From the NCBI GenBank assembly GCA_000310025.1, contig FN649748.1, positions 2,579,266 to 2,643,265 on the forward strand: a DNA stretch of 64,000 nucleotides, given 5' to 3'. Under the pieces are notes generated by a model. It did not search any database and was not told where the DNA came from. It saw only the letters and a program-made list of their open reading frames with translations. Position 1 is the first letter of the stretch. Each line of letters opens with the position of its first letter. Source of the stretch: Ectocarpus siliculosus (Eukaryota; Sar; Phaeophyceae; Ectocarpales; Ectocarpaceae). A program made the translations under genes and the position numbers. This document shows, one piece after another, positions 59,013-64,000 of this stretch.

Positions 59013-60495
59013 TTAATCATGACACACCTTTTTTCTCCCATCTTGCATCTTCTCTACTTGTTCGTATTAATAGCATACATATTCTAGCATACGACAGGCG
59101 ATGAGAAAGGAAGACTGAGTCCTTCTCGCGATAGTCTGCGCATATGCATACGAATGAACATGAAAGGAAGCGCTGCAGCAGGGATAAGGTAGACACGGCA
59201 ACACCTCCCTCCCGTGTGGTTTACTTGCTGTTGTGTCGAAAACGCCGAGAGCTACAATTTGCAACCTGACATATGACACATGATGGTACAGAGTAGTAAC
59301 ACGATGGCTGTGATGTTTCATCTCTCCGCAAGAAGGAGAATGCATATGCATAATATGCATACAGCAGTAGTCTTTTCTGTGTGTGTACTATCCACAGCAG
59401 TATTTAGTTGCCTTGCCGTAAGAGGAACGCTGGGTGTTCGGTGTTGTTGTGTATTTTCTCCTTTCACCTTTTACAAGGATTGTGGGTGCGGAGACCGCTG
59501 TGGACATTGCTGCCGTCCGATCTCTCCCTAGACCTTCCTGTCCCTCCTGTCCTGTCGAGCTGCGAGGGAACGTTAACCCTCCGACACAAGAATGTACTTG
59601 GAAAATTCGTTACCAATTATCTAGACCCTTGTCTACGATAGACGGACATATATGTTATGTTGTGTTATACTGCTGCTTGTAGTATATACTAGGGGGAGCG
59701 ATTGGCCCCCCGCCCCCCAATGGGGCGGGCGGCCGGCATGCGTGGGATGGATGCGGCGGTTCGATAAGCAGAGGAAGTAAACGCGATGGTGACATCGCTT
59801 CGGAAAAAGCGTACTCGAAGTCGGCTTAGTTAGGTAGACGGTGTGAGGTCGATACGCACGTCCGTCCGTTGCGTAGATCGATCGGTGTTGTGCAAAATAC
59901 GATGAAAACGAAAGGGATTTTTTCGTGGAATGGTCGATACCCGATCACAAAACGTGAATCGGACGGAAGACGGGGGTGGGAATTATTTTGAAGATGGAAT
60001 GGGAAAAAAAAAAAGACGATGCCGTATGAAAGCGAGAAAAGGAAAGGGGCCGTTGTCACCGGTGGCCCTGTATGTGTGGATGAGATTTGCGGCAGTGTCG
60101 TATCCGTCCGTGCGAGTGGTGGTTGTGGCGGGCGAGCTGGCGGACGTAGCGAATCCGTGTAAATCACAGAGGATTGTGAAGAAGTGAACCGCCCCGCCGC
60201 CAGCCGGTCGGGTTCCGGTTACCGTATGGAAGACTTCTCTTGCCTAGCAAACAAGAAGAAGTCTCGAAGAGGGGGGAGTAATGTGGAGACCACCCTTCAT
60301 GAAGAAAGGTACTATTATATCTCCCCAACCTCTGTCGAGGACGAGTCCTTCTTTTCACAGTTAGTTGGGAAATCCGGGAATATAAGGAAGGCCGGTTGTC
60401 GTTTAGACGCTTAGAAATCGATTCGTTGCATATATATCCATTTTATCATGCTCGGACGGGATAAGAGGCGATCAAAGGAAAACTCCCAAACACAG

Positions 60496-60517
60496 GGGAT
60501 GATGAGCTCATCATCCC
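60496..60517. repeat. Perfect 22-bp palindrome
   Basis: GGGATGATGAG (60496-60506) is followed at once by its exact reverse complement CTCATCATCCC (60507-60517), with no spacer. Flanking CAC and GTG extend the symmetry imperfectly. Confidence 0.95.
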
Positions 60518-60865
60518 GTGAGCAAACTAACTCCGATACTGATCTCTTCTACACCGGTACAACTTCACTCACTCCTCCACTTACTACTTAGACACGTTTT
60601 TCGCCATTTTCCTTTCTCAGGACCCCACCCACACCCGTACTCACATCTATCTCCGACGGGCAGAGCGAACAATACGAATGTGTCTGTGATTCTTATGCGT
60701 GCAGAGGTTTGTCCACCCATCACCAATCAATGCTATCAAGTTCGTGTTGATTCAGATTTTTTCCATCACAAATCAACGCTTGGTGTCTTGGTGCTGTTTC
60801 GGGATTCTTTGTCCGATGATGGTGGTTGAGATGGTCATAGCGGTAGACACACGTACGTGTTCGTC

Positions 60866-61211
60866 GCACGCCACAGGTTGAGGCATGGTCGCGTGTCATC
60901 GTTGAGCGCAGAGTCACTGCACGCTACGGCAGCAATGTTCACCAGATTCTGGATGATGATGTAGAGTCTACAGCAAGAGCACTTTGTGAATGATGAGATG
61001 GCAGATTGAGAACCGAATGTGAATCCGCGAAACACCACACCACAAACAAACACGTTCATCACTGCGTGTGCTTGTGCTAAGACTTGTCTACAGCAGCAGT
61101 GTTTCACTTGGCCCGGCGGCGTCACAGTGACCTTCACCCGGTCGCAGGAGGTATCTCGTGCAGCCGACGTCGCAAAGAGTCGTCATAGTTTTCGGTCTTT
61201 CACCACGTTTC
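60866..61211. repeat. Direct duplication of about 345 bp, copy 1
   Basis: It begins near CGCACGCCACAGGTTGAGGC and ends with the CGGTCTTTCACCACG stretch. It matches 61308-61655 along its length with substitutions and small indels. Shared strings include CTTGTCTACAGCAGCAGTGT and TTTCACTTGGCC. On the minus strand both copies read TPPGQVKHCCCRQVLA. Confidence 0.8.
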
Positions 61212-61307
61212 ACACAACAATCGGTGTGAGTAGCAGCAAGCACAGGAGATATACATCATCATATGTATTCGGTGTCCTCTACTGTAGTTCGGTAGCAGCA
61301 ACAGATG

Positions 61308-61655
61308 CATGCCACGGTTGACGCAGGGCCGCATGTCCTTGTTGAGCGCGAAAGAAACACGTCTTGTTGGAGAACATCACTGCACGCCACAGCAGCAATG
61401 TTCAGCAGTAGTATCTAGATGATGTACAACAGTCTACGGCTGTACAGTAGAACACTCTGTGATTGATGATGGCCGATTTTGAATCTGAAACAACACCAAA
61501 CAAAACATGTTCAAGAGTGCATGCGCTAGGACTTGTCTACAGCAGCAGTGTTTCACTTGGCCTGGTGGCGTCGGATTGAAGTACCCTTCGCCCGGTCGCC
61601 GAAGGCATCTCATGCAGCCGATGCCGCCAAGACACGCCAATGTTCGGTCTTGCCC
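61308..61655. repeat. Direct duplication of about 345 bp, copy 2
   Basis: This is the second copy of the 60866-61211 segment in the same orientation, ending CGGTCTTGCCCACCACG. The two copies are separated by about 95 bp. Confidence 0.8.
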
Positions 61656-62015
61656 ACCACGTCCACAAAAAAAAAAATCAAGCTACCTTATTTAGTAATA
61701 AATGTGTCACGACACGACTGCCATCCTGTGAGTATATATATAACATGATAGGTACGGTCTACGAGATGTACGATGTAGATACTATAGATACGAAACCGAA
61801 TGCAACGTAGGTTATGGGGCCAGTTTTCAAAGTTCCGTTACTCGATGAAGATTGTTAACTTGTTATCAAACTAAACGAGACGGTTCGGACGCCACCATTT
61901 CGCCACTCTTCGGTGCTATGGAATATTGTTGGATATTGATTGAATTCGTCGATTCGACACGATAACGACCGCGAAGCGCCAAGTTTCAATCGGGGGTTCC
62001 GTGGAGTGTTTATCG

Positions 62016-62116
62016 GTTTATCGCATCGATATCGAGATATCGACAAGACGAAATTTCATCGATACCCAATATCGATTGTACGATACGACATATAGAATTG
62101 TTCGATATGATATCCA
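62016..62116. repeat. AT-rich segment of degenerate ATCGATA/GATATCG repeats
   Basis: ATCGATATCGAGATATCGAC and related strings (ATCGATACCC, TATCGATTGTACGATACGAC, TTCGATATGATATCC) follow each other over about 100 bp. Confidence 0.7.
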
Positions 62117-63088
62117 ACATTACTATTTGGAGTGATGGGTTTTGAAAATCGACCCACAAGGGGGTATGGTATCTTCTGTCACACCCGGTCCTACATAATC
62201 GTGTTGGCGGTGTTTACCCGCGAAAAGACTGCAGTCTGTGTATTGGTCAGTCGGTTAGCGCTGTTGGTGCTCATCAAAGAAACACAGACAGAAACACGGG
62301 GGGTTGATGGCAGTACCGCTGCAGGGTGGTGCATCTGTTGTCGAGCGGGATCGGGAGGGGCAGCATGCGCGTGGTGACGTTGAATAGTCAATCCCGCGTG
62401 TGTCTGACCTCCATATCGTCACGAACATGAAACTCTCGCTCTGTGAATGCATGTTGCACCTATTCTGCCCTACCTAATTGAACTTAGAAATGTCTTGCAG
62501 ACTCCATCACGAAATTCCCGTGAAACTCAAGCCCTCCCATGTTTTTTACGCGTTGGCCAAAAAGTCTGGATCCATGCTGGCGTGCATACTTCGACTCCGC
62601 GTGGAATGCGGAAGTCTCCTTCCTACCAACCAGCTGTATTATAGGATTTGTCATTGCGGATTGGATTCTTCTTGCAGAAGCTGAACAGCCCCCCTGATGA
62701 TCCTCCAACACCGGAATACATGGCAAGGCGACAATACGACAGCACAACACGCACGCACATGTATCTTCGAGGGCGTTCCTTGTTCCCTCCTCCATGGCCG
62801 GCCACCTGCATAGCCCCCTTTTCCGGCGGGGGTGGGAGGGTTGGGGCAGGTTTTTCACAGGAGCATCAGGGGTGCACCTCAAGACACGGCCGCGGCGATG
62901 CGACAACAGCAGTGCTCTCGTCAACACATGATAACGTTAACGTCGCTCCATTAACAGCTGCTGCTTCGCTCACAGTGGCACCGCCGTACCCACACCCGGC
63001 GATCGTCTCTCATTGCCATCGTCACAAACGCTCCCTCACCTTCGTTATATCACCAGGGCACACGTAAAGCCACGGAAAAGGAGTCATC

Positions 63089-63848
63089 ATGGCGCTTAGC
63101 TCGCTCCCTCGGTTCATGACAGTCCTGGTCTTGGCGGCTGCCGCGATCGTGCAGGCGCCGCAGCGTACGCTGGTGGCGGCAGCGACAACGACAACGACAT
63201 CCAGTGCCGTGGACGTGTGCGAGGACAGCAACCTTGCTTGTGCCGAGGTAAGCATTTCAACGGTCACCTTCCGGTCCATTTCTACCGCCCGTGCGGTCCG
63301 TTTTCTGTTTCTTTTTCAGAAGATGCCATGGCAATATGGTTGTTAGTGACGTGGACGTGTTTGCCCAGGTAGGCGTCGTGCTATGGCGGTAGGTTCTATC
63401 TCAGCGAACGTTCGATCAAGCTTTGACCTGCTCTTCCGTGTCATTAAAAGTCTAGCAGAGCAGAAGTGCTTCTACGTTTCCTCACGCTCACGGCGCTGCT
63501 TCGAAGACAACATCTCGGTGCGCTGATTTTCTCCACCGTGTCCCGTGTAAACTTCACGTGTATCACGAAAACATTCCGATCGGCGTCGCCCGTGTTTTCG
63601 TGGAGCATGTTCCTGCATCGAATCACACATTGGTGTACGCGGTTCCATGAGCAACTGACGAATGTTTTTCGTGGGTGTGCCCCCCCCCCCTCCCTCCCCT
63701 CCCCCGACTCCTTGGCGGGTGACCGTGGCGCTCCTTCCGGCAGGATACCGTGTGCTCTGCATGCAGGGAGACCGCGAGCTCGAATACGGACGGTTTCCAG
63801 CAGTGCATCGCCAACTACGTCTACTCAGCATCCATTTGCACCAACCAA
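63089..63848 (+). CDS. Secreted Cys-rich protein, first two exons (gene continues past the window)
   Basis: Exon 1 is 63089-63247 and exon 2 is 63744-63848, both phase 0, with donors GTAAGC and GTGAGT and acceptor CCGGCAG. The start MALSSLPRFM is followed by the hydrophobic run TVLVLAAAAIVQA, a clear signal peptide. After a Thr-rich linker comes a Cys-rich stretch: CEDSNLACAE joined to DTVCSACRETASSNTDGFQQ, then CIANYVYSASICTNQ. Six cysteines in about 45 residues suggest disulphide bonds, hence secretion or a cell-surface protein. I do not recognise the family. The second exon ends at the donor at 63849, which is followed by an 18-base C run; the remaining exons lie beyond the right edge. Confidence 0.65.
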
Positions 63849-64000
63849 GTGAGTGCCCCCCCCCCCCCCCCCGGGCTGGGGGGTCCGGACCTCCTTGGGG
63901 TGTACCCCTATTTATGCAAGTTCTTAGAAAAAATAAGTACACACACAGAAAGACTACCCGTTCGAGATACCGGTATACCCACAGTCGAACGGGATGTGGT

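Larger units (their letters stand above)
57153..63088. other. Long divergent intergenic region; repeats but no supported gene
   Basis: About 6 kb without a convincing gene. A minus-strand 92-codon frame at 57542-57820 has one hydrophobic segment (LLITAVLAGLLLVHAPL) but no homology I recognise. The stretch holds a tRNA-like element, a direct duplication, a long palindrome and an ATCGATA-rich segment, each listed separately. Promoters for the flanking divergent genes are expected at its ends. Confidence 0.45.

Overview
The window looks like nuclear DNA of a brown alga (an Ectocarpus-like heterokont) or a close stramenopile relative. The evidence is a moderately GC-rich sequence, genes broken into many short exons (about 50-500 bp) by long GT-AG introns, long gene-poor spacers, two assembly gaps beside C homopolymers, and one preprotein whose signal peptide is followed by Phe (AANG|FVP), the hallmark of heterokont plastid targeting. 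No operons, CRISPR arrays, rRNA genes or intact tRNA genes were seen. The species call is inference.

Layout. 1-3033: spacer with a gap. 3034-9326 (-): AATF/Bfr2 homologue, a ribosome-biogenesis factor, 7 exons. 11150-19621 (-): translation release factor eRF1, 12 exons, every splice phase resolved; its introns hold tandem, inverted, dispersed and tRNA-derived repeats. 22723-31694 (+): plastid-targeted CNNM/CorC-HlyC-type membrane protein with CBS domains, 11 exons, one GC-AG intron, and a probable one-base frameshift in its signal peptide. Its introns hold a 785-bp element with terminal inverted repeats and several repeat families. 34222-38481 (-): leucine-rich-repeat protein with a helical C-terminal region of unknown function. 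41750-45346 (+): TAZ zinc-finger protein with a Gln/Gly-rich N-terminus. 48429-52225 (-): PP2C-type protein phosphatase, 7 exons, with a possible longer start at 52378. 53061-57152 (-): partly resolved gene starting MGAGAS, a possible N-myristoylation signal. 63089 to the right edge (+): first two exons of a secreted Cys-rich protein.

The genes are housekeeping or signalling genes with no evident shared pathway. The neighbours AATF (ribosome assembly) and eRF1 (translation termination) both concern translation, but as separate eukaryotic genes. eRF1 and the CNNM gene are divergent over about 3.1 kb; the LRR and TAZ genes are divergent over about 3.3 kb; the TAZ and PP2C genes converge.

I found no convincing new multi-gene system. 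The most unusual signals are (i) a perfect 10-mer TACAGCAGTA scattered at least 11 times through the window, (ii) the TIR element inside the CNNM gene, (iii) a long inverted repeat next to a tandem repeat in an eRF1 intron, (iv) a roughly 345-bp direct duplication near 61 kb, (v) the GC-AG intron and apparent frameshift in the plastid gene, and (vi) an exon-like orphan segment inside the TAZ gene's third intron. Exon coordinates were deduced by eye from reading frame, phase and splice consensus.
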